Part shown: piece by piece, positions 12,444 through 23,589 of the stretch | Numbering within the stretch: the stretch's first letter is position 1 | How the letters are laid out: each line of letters opens with the position of its first letter | From: Mactromeris polynyma | Lineage: Eukaryota; Mollusca; Bivalvia; Venerida; Mactridae | Assembly: GCA_032209605.1 (NCBI GenBank) | Contig: JASFXZ010000005.1 | Span: forward strand, 22,556,905-22,620,904 | DNA: 64,000 nt | Direction of reading: 5' to 3' | Notes under the pieces: generated by a model | The model's input: the letters and a program-made list of their open reading frames with translations, nothing else | The model's database searches: none | What the model was told of the DNA's origin: nothing | Program-made: the position numbers and the translations under genes

Positions 12444-12640
12444 TGTGGATTTCTACGAGGCTTGTTCGGAAATTAAAGAGACATAAGCACTTTTTTTCAC
12501 AATTTTCATGACGTGACAGTTTTCCGTCCAATTTGGTACAAGCATGCAGACACCCATCGTAACTCAAATTAATGAGGATATGACCTAGATGTATATATAT
12601 TTGATGAAATTGACGTAGAGGTACCCGGAGCACACCGTAA
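12444..12640 (+). repeat. Possible mariner-type terminus
   Basis: The sequence TCTACGAGGCTTGTTCGG at about 12453 resembles the outer end of some mariner elements (consensus like TACGAGGNNNGTTCA). No partner inverted repeat was located and no transposase follows, so this is at best a solo end or a remnant. Confidence 0.3.
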
Positions 12641-13010
12641 ACAAGCAGTATGTCGTGGAAACAAGTAAGTAAGTCTTGGCCACTAGATAACTATGTCGTA
12701 GGAACGTGACAGTCAAGTCGATGGGAACGACATACTAAGTCATGGGAACGAGTTAGTAAGTCGTGGGAAAGAGATAAAAATAATTTCACATATGTCACCT
12801 CTATGCCACGCCAAGTCCGAAATTATTTTTAACTCCCACGACTTAGTATGTCGTAGGAACGAGTAAGCAATTCGTGGCTACGTTATAGATAACTATGTCG
12901 TGGGCACGAGATAGGTAAGTCGTGAGAACGACATACTAAGTCGTGAGAACGATATAGTATGTCGTGGCCACGAGAAGTATTTTTTATACACATGTCACCC
13001 CTATGCCAAC
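12640..13010 (+). repeat. GTCGTGG-rich imperfect tandem repeat, two blocks
   Basis: Words such as TAAGTCGTGGGAACGA and ATGTCGTGGCCACGAG repeat about every 20 bases, often as ACTAAGTCGTGG or CTATGTCGTGG. Two blocks of roughly 170 bp each end with nearly the same tail (ACATATGTCACCTCTATGCC at about 12787 and ACACATGTCACCCCTATGCC at about 12990), so the array itself was duplicated. There is no coding content. Confidence 0.7.
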
Positions 13011-13550
13011 GTAATAAAGAAACAAAGAGTATATAATTATGTTACATGTATTGAAGCAACACATTTCATTTTACGAACACGAATGGAACATCAGGTTAGA
13101 CTGACATAGAGCAAAACATTTCCTTATGGCAGAGCACAACAGCCAATCATTATCACTGTGCTTCAAATTGTAATGTTCTCTTAAATAACAGAAATTACCA
13201 TTGAATCCAACCAATTTCGAATGTCTTGAACCTTTAGCACGTAATAGTTTCCAAGTTCCAGGTCGACATGACATCGTGCCATTCGTAATGTAATTAAATT
13301 AATTATGTTTGAGTACTATAATTAACTTTGTTCTGGTTCAAAGTCAACACATAGAGCGTCTGAAACAAGGTTTAATGGTGTTTTAATGACAGTAAGTCGG
13401 CGTAATTTATCTAATAATAGATTTGTAGAACTTTATGTCACAAAGTGAAATGAGAAGAAATAGCACAAACTGAACAACAAATTTGCATGTATAAAATGAC
13501 GTGTAGCATTTCTTTAACCTTCGTGTATTTGAAATGAATTTCGCAATCCA

Positions 13551-13742
13551 AGAAAAAGAAAACGTCTGGAAGATTTTTATAAATGCATATCAGTCTCAAG
13601 AAAAGGAGTATGACACTACAAGCCGGAAATATTGCATTGCTTAGATTGATGTTAATGATAGTGTTTGTAATATTGATTCTTGCATTTACTCATATTCATA
13701 CATGCATGGTCCTATCTAAAATTTGCATATCGAGGAACAAAT
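13551..13742 (+). repeat. Diverged duplicate pair, member 2
   Basis: Partner of 5621-5815. Its frame (within 13583-13795) encodes a hydrophobic stretch, LMLMIVFVILIL, but the reading frame is not maintained in member 1. I therefore treat it as repeat rather than gene. Confidence 0.7.
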
Positions 13743-16315
13743 ATGGCTTTCCAAGCATAGAACTCATATTTGTGCAGGGATACGTGATATCCTGATGGCG
13801 TGTTCATGTAAAGTTAATCCCATTGTGATTTTTCAACATGCTTCTAGACAAAAAGGTAAACATAACAAATTTCTGATCTAAGTACTACCACACTTTTCGC
13901 TATCAAGATTGTGTGTCCTATCATGGTTAAAAACACTATTTGGCATACGTTAGTTATCTCTTATCAGAAAGTGTGTGTTTGTAAAGGAGATTGTGGTACG
14001 GTATAACAAATTACATATTGCCCCACGTTACTATGCAGTGATTATTACTTTCAAATGCATTCCTTAGGTTCAAATATATTTATATTGCGTCACTTTAAAA
14101 TAATTCTTAATAGTGTTTTTAACGTTGTGTAGTTCTTCCATATTAAAAGTTATGTAATACCCACGAATAACTTTATTCCATGATAACTTAATGCATGTAC
14201 ATATAGCTGTCTTATAGCTGTGTAGGTCTATGACTATGCCCATAAAACAGTTAAACGCCATCGTTAGCGGTGCATGTCCATAGCTTTTTAACCGACTAAC
14301 TCTTACTGTAAAAAGAAAACAGGACTATATAACTGTTTTAAACTGACCCAAGGGTAAAACAAATTAAAGAGTGGAAATAATACGTTACGATATACATGCA
14401 CACGTTGTCGTACTGAATATCCGAACGGGCAACATGAAAATGCCAACGGGATGTTCCATTTCCGCTGCCATTGTGTGCTATGTTTTGCCTCGTGAAATTG
14501 GTACCGATATTTTCTAGTGATGACAATTATTCATTATCAGTAAACGCGTAAGAAGCAGACACTAATCCTTTCCTCTATTTTTATGCGTTTGTATGCATTA
14601 CAATTGTAACATGTTAACCCAAATATATTTTTGGCGCAGCCGTACTAACATGGTTTTGCTATTAGCATATCGGTGTTGTGTAAACAAATCAAATCTTACG
14701 TTAACCACAAAGGCAATTGTAGCCTTGACGCGGATTGGTTTACCTTTCGATAAAAGGTACGTTTTGTTGAATTTACCGAAATCCATTTTGGATCTGGAGT
14801 GACAGGCAATCGGAACATGTTTATGTTGTACAACAAATCTTAACCTTCAAGTTGCGTCGACCATCTTTTTTCAAGATAGTTCTCGTTTCACATCTCTTGT
14901 TTTTGTTGGATCTCGACTCTATACAGCGTCATGATTTGAGATAAATTTCCACAGAGCCAATTTTGTCTTACTAGCCCTAGATGTCATGTGTTCATATGAT
15001 TTAATTAAAATAAATGTTGTTTCAAGTAGGAAACATTCGATTGGCCTGTCAAAGTGTTATTGTATGTCTGTCAAAAATGGTTCCAATGTATTTATCTTAC
15101 GCATTACTTAATGAAAGCCTTAATGTCGTTGACCGACAGCAACACTAGATCTTATAAGATATAATGAAACTTTACGTTATACGTATTCGACGAGTTCACA
15201 TTGTATGTTTCAAACACTGTATACGATAGAAATATTTTAGGGTCAAGAGATTCATCGAAATTCGTCTTAACAAAAAACATAAACCATATGCGTAACTTTT
15301 CAAAAAGAAAAACTGAGTGCTTTGAGAACGTATTACGCTCTTTAACCGATAAGTACCGAGTGTTCGGTGTTTTGCGGATCACAACGCTTACTCACGTGAG
15401 TGCAATCTATTAATTACGCAATCGGCCAAAATCGGTGTTCTTCAAGAGCGGAGGGTAAATTCGGGATGCAGACGGCAATGGCCGAGTTAACAAAGAAGGT
15501 TGCAAGTCTCGGAAGAGATACAGCTTATACAGACCGTACAGGAGACTGTTTGGAGGTGATTGTAGCTGAATGAAAGCAATATATAACTAACAAAACATAG
15601 ATGTTATGATAATAATATATGACAGACGGACAAGAACAGACTTAAAGTACCTCATACTATATTCCCTCGTTTTGAAATGAAACAATAATTCTGGCGGGAA
15701 ATGCCACATACAAAGTACAGTAATTCCAGGCGACACCGTAATATGCATAACATGAACAATAACGACAAAAGGGACACAAGACAAAACATGGGTGAAAATA
15801 GAGTACCGGCTTGGTACGGTTAGTGGCAAATCATCACCGTGTTTGATGTAAGGCTGTAACCAATCTCAGATACCACTTTCACCTAAATGAAATTAACTAT
15901 TTAAATATAATGTGTTAGCGTAAAATCCAAATGCTGATCAGCTGCATTTTTCCATTCACACTGTAATCTAAAGAGAAAGTAGTGTACGTCTCAATGTGAT
16001 ATTTAGGACAACTCTTCGATTCATTGAGTATTGTTTTCTTTTTTCTTGTTTCATTTGGTTTAATATTTTTCAGCGTTAACGGATCGTCGTGGAAATTCAA
16101 TGTGGTCCACCGTACCCGCATGTATCACTAGTTCGCCATTAATAATGAGCATTTTATAAAGCAGATTCCCGTTTTTGAGAACAATAGTGCACAATCTACT
16201 TTGTAGAACCCCAATATATCCACCTTCAAAACATTATCGATTGTGCGCGAATCTTCTTGCCGATGTAAGGTACCCGTTATGCTCCTCGATGAAGTTTTTT
16301 CCATTGTGTTTGTTT
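13743..16315. other. AT-rich spacer with a few short frames
   Basis: No gene recognised. A 35-codon frame at 15466-15573 (MQTAMAELTKKVASLGRD...) has a polar, coiled-coil-like composition and might be an exon, but nothing around it supports that. The rest is unremarkable. Confidence 0.5.
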
Positions 16316-16561
16316 ATTTGGAGTTTTGCTCCGTTTTGCATTGACCTAGCCAGTGTTCCTGGTTTACCAACCAGTACTTTCATGTTCCTCCGCAAGCAAC
16401 TGATAACTTTTTCACATTAATCAGAGTTTAGATATGGAGACCCGATGATTTTGTATGCATCTTCAGCCAAATTTTCACGGAAGAACTTGCACCTTGCACG
16501 GGTTACGAAACCATGACCTATAGATAAGCAATCGAGCGCTCTACCGACTAGCTAAACGGGC
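16316..16561 (-). mobile_element. tRNA-derived SINE
   Basis: On the minus strand a tRNA-like head starts GCCCGTTTAGCTAGTCGGTA: box A TAGCTAGTCGGTAGAGC, and a box B-like GGTTTCGTAACCC about 35 bases on. A non-tRNA body follows: TTCCGTGAAAATTTGG, TCTGATTAATGTG, GTTATCAGTTGCTTGCGGAG and CCAGGAACACTGGCTAGG. I recall this head-plus-body arrangement from a SINE type widespread in mollusc genomes; that is memory, not a search. Box B is degenerate and the head lacks a good cloverleaf, so it is a retroposon copy, not a working tRNA. Confidence 0.75.
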
Positions 16562-17291
16562 GGGTTGAACATTTCGCAGAGGGCAATTAATAGGATTCAC
16601 ATTGCATTGTTAATTTTACAGTATAATTGCCATTTCCAACAATGTATTCCATTATTTATATTCAATACATCTAGATAAAACATCATTTCAGCTTATTAAC
16701 AAAGATTCCAAGCCAGGCCATGTTACCGGTGAGGGTATTTATCAAAACGTTGCGACTCTATCCTTATAATATGCCTTCGTCGAAGCAAAATTACTACATT
16801 TACCAAATGTCATTACCGAAGCAGTCTTTACCGAAACGTTTGTTTTTGTATTCGGTATTGACACAATTGGTTGACAAAGCCTTTTTCACGAAGTGCTCTG
16901 TGTGATATACACTTACTTAGTAGAATTTATTTTTATATTTCAGTTTTAATGGTTAAATATGCACGACCGCGCAATTTATTTCTTAGGTTCGCATACCATA
17001 AAAAATACAATTTTACACAAAAATACAAGTTTACATGATTGTATGATGCAGCGTGTTTTACTTATATATACTAGCTTCTATAAATATGTAATTTAAGCAT
17101 TAAAAGTAAACAGCATTCACATTTTTAATGATTAAAATACTTTGTTGTAGGATTAAAGAAACAAGTCAACAATTCAAATCTCAGCATCGGAAAAACCGAA
17201 CGTATTTTGTATCATTTATTGAAAACAAAACGAAACAGAGAAAAACTACTGTATTCATCATGTATTTGTGATTTACGGGAAACCATTCTAG
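16562..17291. other. AT-rich spacer
   Basis: Nothing supported. The last bases before 17292 (CCATTCTAG) could act as a splice acceptor for the reading frame that follows, but the pyrimidine tract is weak. Confidence 0.5.
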
Positions 17292-17766
17292 CTGTTGAAG
17301 GCAACAGAGTTAGACCGACAAACGTGTCTTTGCAAAATACACGAAAACACACAATATAAGAAAAATAGGCTCTATTCGAAAAAGGTTATTAAGACTCAGT
17401 CTATTGAAGGACTGATTTCAGAAACAGTTTCTAAGAAAGAAAGCAAAGAATGTATGTATATGGAGTGTCAAGTTTGCAAAGGAAGGTCAGTCACAACACA
17501 GTATGTCGATGGACATGTCGATGGACGGCAGGTTAGTTGGAAAGAGTTGAACAATTTTAGAGTCGAAAAGGAAAAGATCGGCGAAAGCGGTATCATTAAG
17601 GTGGAAAAGCAGTCTGTCACATTGAAATGCAATCAACAGGGGACACTCGAGACGCTAGTATAAGAGTTTGGTGAAGATCTGAATCGCATGTCACGTCATA
17701 TATTTAGCATCACAAACCAATACAGAGAAATTAGAAAGCTTAGGGAAACATTGGATGACAAAAGTA
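17292..17766 (+). pseudogene. Family G protein remnant, copy A, N-terminal part
   Basis: An uncharacterised multi-copy family, seen again on the minus strand at 29240-29670. The frame opens at 17292 without an ATG. It shows TCLCKIHEN (C11, C13, numbering from 17295) and CMYMECQVC (C53, C58, C61), a likely zinc-binding cluster, then SWKELNNF and LKCNQQGTLETLV. An in-frame TAA at 17661-17663 interrupts it, after which the same frame continues as EFGEDLNRMSRH, ITNQYREIRKLRE and TLDDKS up to the Tc1 insertion at 17767. The order of conserved blocks matches predicted invertebrate proteins I recall as repeated and unnamed. Function unknown; a transposase role is inference from copy number and acidic motifs downstream. 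Confidence 0.7.
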
Positions 17767-19301
17767 CACTGACCCAAAATGAAAACTTTATTTTTTTGAA
17801 TATTTGTTTTGTTAGTATATATGTTGTTGTCAGTTTTACACATGTTTATCACAATTTCATGGCTGATAACGATTATGCAATTGTTTTAAAAATCGCCGGT
17901 ATATTCATGCGTACAAACAGGAAAAACTTTTACTTTGCACGTGCGCAGCAACATTGGTTTCACTTTCAGGTTTAACACTGACAAGTAATCATTTTCTGCT
18001 TAGCACAGATAAACAAAATTGAATTTGTGTTAAAAATCAATTGCATTTAGTGATGCCACGTCTTTCTGAAGATCAGAGAAACAAGACTATTGGTATGCTC
18101 CGGGTGGGGTCAATGGTAAATAACGTAGCGCGTCATTTTGGCTGCTCCAGTCAGACTATTCATAATCTTGCGAACCGGTACAACACTACTGGATCTGTCA
18201 GAGATCGTGCAAGACCCGGTCGCGTACGTGCTACAACGTTACGTACTGATCGCGTTATCAGGTTGACTCACCTACGTAATCGGTTTTTACCAGCAACCAT
18301 TACTGCTCGGCGTTACGGGGTTAATGCACAGACGATCATAAACCGTTTGAGACAGAACCGTGTTCCAATTCGTGCTCGTCGTCCATATACTCACCGAGCT
18401 GCCAGACTGTTATGGGCACGACGTCATATGCATTTCACGCGCAACCAGTGGAAATCGATACTTTTTAGGGATGAGTCATGGTTTACTGTCAGCCATGCAG
18501 ATGGTAGAATACGCATCTATCGTCGTAGAAATAAAAGACTTGCAGATTGTTGTATTTAGAAGAGAGACATATTTGGTGGTGGCAGTATTATGGTCTGGGG
18601 GTGGGATAATGGGGCATATGAAAACTGATCTGGTGATTATCCAAATGATATCTCAATGCTCCTGGTTATATCAATGTTTTAAACAATACAATGATACCAT
18701 TCATGCAAAATAACGGACCTGGCACTTTCCAGCATGACAATGCAACGCCTCACAAGGCGCGTATAACTACACAATTCCTTGCTCAAAATAATGTTAACGT
18801 CTTGCCATGGCCAGCTGTATCCCCAGACTTGATTCCAATAGAACACATATGGGATGAATTGAGTCGGAGAGCCAAGTCCGAGCATCAAATTGATACCATA
18901 AATTACCTCCGAAATGCACTTGTGTTAGAATGGCAACGTATTCCAAACGCGGTCATACAACGTTACGTTAATTCAATGAGGCGCCGTATTTTCCAATGCA
19001 TTCGTAAAAATGGCGGTCACACTGGTTACTGATGCTTCTTATAAAAACACTCAGTCAGTACTTTCTTTTCTCCACATGTTGTATGATAATTGACATTTTT
19101 CTGGAATTTTCATTTCGACCCCTCTCCACTTAATTGTTCATAAAAAATATGCATTGTCAGATTTTTTCCCAGTAAATTACATAAACACATTGATATTGCA
19201 TTGAAGCTTCAATGAAAAAACATAAATTAACCCCGAATATACATTTATCAACAAAATAAATACTTTTGAAATCGATGTAAAGTTTTCATTTTGGGTCAGT
19301 G
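17767..19301 (+). mobile_element. Tc1-type DNA transposon, copy B, decayed
   Basis: A 1535-bp element with inverted repeats of about 24 bp (CACTGACCCAAAATGAAAAC at 17767 and its complement ending at 19301), flanked by TA at 17765-17766 and 19302-19303. It is a different Tc1 lineage from copy A: the ends share no sequence. The transposase inside is frame-broken. It sits inside the family G reading frame. Dropping the element and one TA brings the two halves back into a single frame, so the insertion hit a frame that was still readable at this point. Confidence 0.95.
18053..19032 (+). pseudogene. Tc1 DD34E transposase, frame-broken
   Basis: ATG at 18053 (MPRLSEDQRNK), stop at 19030-19032, giving the usual size of about 330 codons. 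The first part contains the two helix-turn-helix regions with an RPGRVR hook, RRHMHFTRNQW, and the first catalytic aspartate in FRDES (codon at 18470). The frame hits a stop at 18557-18559 (LADCCI). The GGGSIMVWG box lies in another frame just after, and a further stop and shift follow before the tail resumes at about 18691. There the second aspartate (QHDNATPH) and the glutamate (PIEHIWDE) are 34 residues apart, and the protein ends NGGHTGY. All three catalytic residues survive but at least two lesions break the protein. Confidence 0.93.
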
Positions 19302-19303
19302 TA

Positions 19304-19476
19304 TGATTATTCACATAGATTTTTCCGAAAATTTTAATTGTAAATATGAAAAGGAAATACAATCCATGTATTTTGGGGCGTCACAACGCCAGATCTCAAT
19401 TCATACTGGTGTTGCATATCTAAAAGGAAGTGCACTATCATTCAGTACTATATTTGACTGCTTGAAGCATTCATAG
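19304..19476 (+). pseudogene. Family G protein remnant, copy A, C-terminal part
   Basis: Continuation of 17292-17766 beyond the Tc1 element. It reads IIHIDFSENFNCKY, EIQSMYFGASQ, IHTGVAYL and SFSTIFDCLKH, then a TAG at about 19474. The IDFSEN block with its aspartate looks like the first acidic residue of an RNase H-like catalytic core; that is inference. The fragment ends where copy B (29670 downward) begins with the equivalent SFCTVRDSLGH, so the two fragments overlap by about 11 residues and together cover most of a protein. No downstream blocks follow here. Confidence 0.72.
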
Positions 19477-20025
19477 GGGTGAAAGGAATTAACAGTTTAG
19501 GCGGACAACAAGGATTACATATTAAAAGGATGGAATAATTGGCTGAAAGAGGGGGGGGGGGGGGGAGAATATGAGGTATATATTATATTAAGTAAAATAA
19601 CTGCACATGGGGAAAGGGGATGTTAACTTCTTAAGCATGAATAATAACCACACAGCGATTGGAACTGTCAGTAAAATACTAGGGGTTTTAATCGATTCAA
19701 CAACTACCTAACCTCGCACTTACACACAATATGGTAATTAATGTCCAATATATGCACATAAACCAAGTATTCGGATAGTAGGATGTCGAATAAACGAGGT
19801 CCGACTGTAATAAAAAAAACATTGTATAAAATCCAGTGCGAAGAAACAAGCAGCCTTTTACGGCCCTTGCTCTAAATCATTTCCATCAGAATGAGCATAC
19901 AATTGTAAATAAATTACCTCGTACAAAGGCAACCGGAATACTTCAGTTATTTAATCTTAAATGATGGTGATAGGGAAAGGGAATATACAATTATTGAGAA
20001 AATGAAAGAAATTTACGACCGTACT
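19477..20025. other. Spacer with poly-G tract and a pogo-type MITE end
   Basis: A run of 15 G lies at about 19551-19565. At 19765-19809 the sequence ...AGGATGTCGAATAAACGAGG followed by TCCGACTGTA matches the right end of the MITE at 54531-54708, with no left end found. No gene. Confidence 0.6.
19765..19809 (+). mobile_element. Solo right end of a pogo/Tigger-type MITE
   Basis: Shares AAGTATTCGGATAG, then GTCGAATAAACGAG and CCGACTGTA, with the right end of the element at 54531-54708. The left half is missing or too diverged to see. Confidence 0.6.
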
Positions 20026-20319
20026 AAAAGAGAGAGAATAAGTAGCTTTAGGGAACGCCGCATACATAAGACAGTGCCTCCCAACAATGACCTTCGGGAA
20101 GACAACAATCCCTAAAACATAAGGCACGTGAGGAGGTTAAAGGGTACATATGTTAAGGAACAGAGACGTAAGGAAAGGCCTGGCAGACCAACTGGGAGAA
20201 TCAAAGTGGACAGTGAAGGAGGGGTGTCTTAATGGTTGGCAAAGCTCAGAGGACAAGTCAATACAGCTGGCAACAAAAGGCCGAAACTGGGCAGAAAATA
20301 TCCTGAACACTATATAAAT
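20026..20319 (+). repeat. Family D repeat, copy 2 (full length)
   Basis: Begins AAAAGAGAGAGAATAAGTAG and ends TCCTGAACACTATATAAAT. It contains all family D marker words, including AAGGCCGAAACTGGGCAG. With copy 1 it defines the family length at about 295-310 bp. Confidence 0.87.
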
Positions 20320-22751
20320 ACACAGATTTGTTATTTCGTTTACTGCTAAATGACGTCATATGTATTAAATGACGTCATCATTAAAGTTTTTTGGAGTATG
20401 CGATGAATTGGTATAATATATTATAGGTAATTGTGATGGACTGAAAGGCCGGGATTGCATTTTCGTCAATGTAAAAGTGACAGTTACTAAAAAAGATCTA
20501 TAGCCGTAGATTGTAAACCTTGTTTGCGACTTCGGTCTCATAGTTTGAAGTTCCCGACATTGTGAGGGAGACCTGCGAAACGATCTGGAGTCTCGCGGTC
20601 GCCTTCACTGCATATGCCGAGTATCTGAATGACAAAAACGAGGAGCAATGTAAGTGGCAGAAGATGACATCACACTTCGTCAAGTAGCAACCCATGCACG
20701 AATTGGAGAGTGACATCCCTGTTTAACTTCGAACCCAAAGTACTCATTAGATATATTGCGTACTAGTTTTTCTCTACATAACTGTACACAGAGAAAAAGA
20801 ACATGTTTTCTAGTGTCGGATCTATCACTTCCTTGAAAGAAGATAACTCGCTGTACCCTTCTATACCCTTACATACGTACTGTCCATGTGGAACTCTTAT
20901 GTACCACATTAATTCATTGAATAACGGTGCAGATGGGATGGTCATATTTTTATCTGATTTTGTTCTATGCTTTAAAATTGACTCCGGTGCAGAGAAGACA
21001 ATGTAAATTCCCCATTTGCTATTCTATTTATTCATTTATACAAAACATCCGTATCTACATAATTATATAGTCACATATCCCATAACAATAAATCTTTATA
21101 CAAAAATACCAAGATACTGATTTCAAAATTTTATTTCATCAGGCACTATACTGCATAAACAGTTGGCACAAAAATATGTTTCTAAATTATGAGGAATGTA
21201 CCACTTCTTCGCATAGGACACCATTTATTCTCTTCCTTCCTCAGTACATGTCACTTCCTGACGCCACTTCCTACCTCCCTCTCTGTCTTTGGCTATCTAA
21301 GCCAAAGCTTAATGGTTTGTTCGATAGCGGCATAAGTAGACGATATTTGCATTCTTACAGCATCTAAAATGGTTCATATTATTTTTATTCATAGACAGCA
21401 AAACATAAATAAAAATATTTCATCAAACTGTCCAATACCTTTTCTAGTCTGAATAATAAAAATATTAGGGCTGCATCTATACAAGTGTCATTAGGTGCAG
21501 TTCTATTTCTATAACTATCCTGATAGTTTCAGTTATTTGATTCAGTCATATAAATAACTGATCGTTTAATGACCTGCAATGACCAAACATGAACAGTTGA
21601 GCAGGTAATTAAAATAAGACTTCACTAAAAGATAATTAGTACAAACTTATTAGTTCTCTGACTTCTCTGACTAGAATATTGCTTCAGGAATAAATAAGCG
21701 TAGCGATTCAAATATTCGTAAGACAATACCGACCTGTGATTATATCTTCAAGATTTGCTAGAATGTGCAAATAATTCATATCATTTATGCGACATAAGAG
21801 CAATATCACCATAGCCACCATCTACAGATAACTACAACATTTAGCATAGATATTTGTTATTAGACAAACTAATGTGATACGAAAAACCCATTTACAATTA
21901 TTGAAATTACATGTACATGTTGCAATTCGCGATATGGCCAAGATGTACACCAGGTCATCGAAGTTTCTCAGAGTAACATGATTTTGACCAATACTACTTC
22001 AGTTCCTTCAAATATTCTAGAAAGTCAACATTTGTAGAATCACAGGACGAATTTTCAATACAAATAAATTGTTTTTCTTACCACAAGCCATCATCAGTAT
22101 AGTTATAATTTATACATTAAATGCCATAAATGCTGTAATGTTCGTACACAATGGCTGCAGTTAATATGTTTGTCTCTCTTGTTGACTAATTTTACAAAAG
22201 ACTTATTTCCAACAATAAAAACAAGATTACAGTACAGAACTGAATTAGTTTTCTATTCCATTGCAACCCTTTCCTAACCACGTGCTTTACAATAACTGTA
22301 CTGCTAAAATGTGTAATCAAGCGTTAATGCAAGTGATTCTGTAAAATAATATCTTTCTTATAACATCTGCCTGTATTCTCAGTTTTATAAAGGGTTGTTT
22401 TTCACCTTTTCCCTACCAGTTGAACTTTAAAATCATGACATAAGTGAAGATATGGTTCAGTATTCTCCTGACCGTTTCCAATTAATCTCAATAGTTGGTC
22501 TAAAAATGAAGAAATATAGAACTGATAAATACAACACGTTCATACTAACATAATTCAAGATGTCATCATTCGTTTACCATCAAATACAGTAAATGTAGTT
22601 AACAGCTATCAAAACAACTAATCGATTAAAAATAATTTCACAGGGACAATTTTAATACCATGTTCAACAATTAAAAATAACATATTTTTCAGTAGTACAT
22701 AGTGTATAATGCGCTATAGTAAAGAACTTTGGTGATTAAGTATCTACATAC
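20320..22751. other. AT-rich spacer with paired CRE-like sites
   Basis: Two perfect TGACGTCA palindromes at 20351-20358 and 20370-20377 lie just beyond a family D copy. They could bind CREB/ATF-type factors, but no gene start is visible nearby. The rest, especially 21000-22700, is low-complexity AT-rich DNA. Confidence 0.45.
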
Positions 22752-22918
22752 CACTGCAGCTTCAGCTGTCTCATCAGTATTCAGTTGGTCTTCTATCATA
22801 AGTAGCTGGTCTAATGATGTACTGCTTTATATTTCTGGTTAAATGTTCATACCCTGCAATTCATCTCTTTCACCCTGACTCAGCTGCCCCCAATCATAGG
22901 CCAATTCATTGCCTTTAA
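22752..22918 (-). pseudogene. Exon-like fragment, possibly 3' part of the MULE-like gene
   Basis: Minus strand reads ELAYDWGQLSQGERDELQGM and, after stops, SLDQLLMIEDQLNTDETAEA, ending at a canonical donor GCAGTG|GTATGT at 22752/22751. Hydrophilic, protein-like composition in otherwise AT-rich DNA and a splice site suggest a former exon. Its place downstream of the minus-strand SWIM remnant makes it a candidate distal exon of the same gene; this is inference. Confidence 0.35.
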
Positions 22919-23589
22919 AACATCACTGTGTTACATGACATTTATAGTATACAAGTCAATTTGATCAAATAATTACACTCGTGAGATATAACTTAATAAT
23001 AGCGGTCCGTAGTTTTCCATAACTTTAATCACGTCAAAACTAGTTGTTCTTCATACAAGAAAAATGCAGAGTGTGAATAGTGTTTATTCGACTAATGTAG
23101 GTATGATTGACAGCTAGAATGCCAATTACATTTCAATTGCAATTTTAAATAGCTTCGTATGATCTTTATTCATTGTTGTTCCTTACATAGGGATTAATTG
23201 TATATATCCAAAAAAGATGTTGACCAATAGACAATAATTCTGAGGTTCATATAATGACAAAGTATGTCCTTATGTATGCTGTAACGACCTTCAACTTCTA
23301 CACTTAGGTCATGCGCATTATTTTCAACTGAAAAAAATATAATCAAAATCATTAGTACAATCTCATACAATCTCGGCTTATAATTTTACCTGCAAATTTC
23401 AAATAAAATATAAGAAGGGTACATACCTTCATCTGCTGTAACGTTGATTTTTTCCGAAGGCTAGTGGCGTTAAATCCTGACCTCCCTCCGCATTTCTTGA
23501 AATACGTAACTTCGGCGCTTAAGTTCTGGATCTGGATAGGTACGTTACAGAGCCTTTCAGCGTAGCGCAACGGGAGAGAGTGTGGGAGT

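Noticed and set aside
15466..15573. Short 35-codon ORF with coiled-coil-like composition
   Set aside because: Too short, no flanking splice sites I could defend and no second copy.
16490..16561. Functional tRNA gene
   Set aside because: A SINE body follows directly, box B is degenerate and arms do not pair. Called as a SINE instead.
19551..19565. Poly-G run (and poly-C at about 35054) as telomeric or regulatory signal
   Set aside because: Simple homopolymer slippage tracts without a telomeric repeat unit. Their exact length may also be a sequencing artefact.
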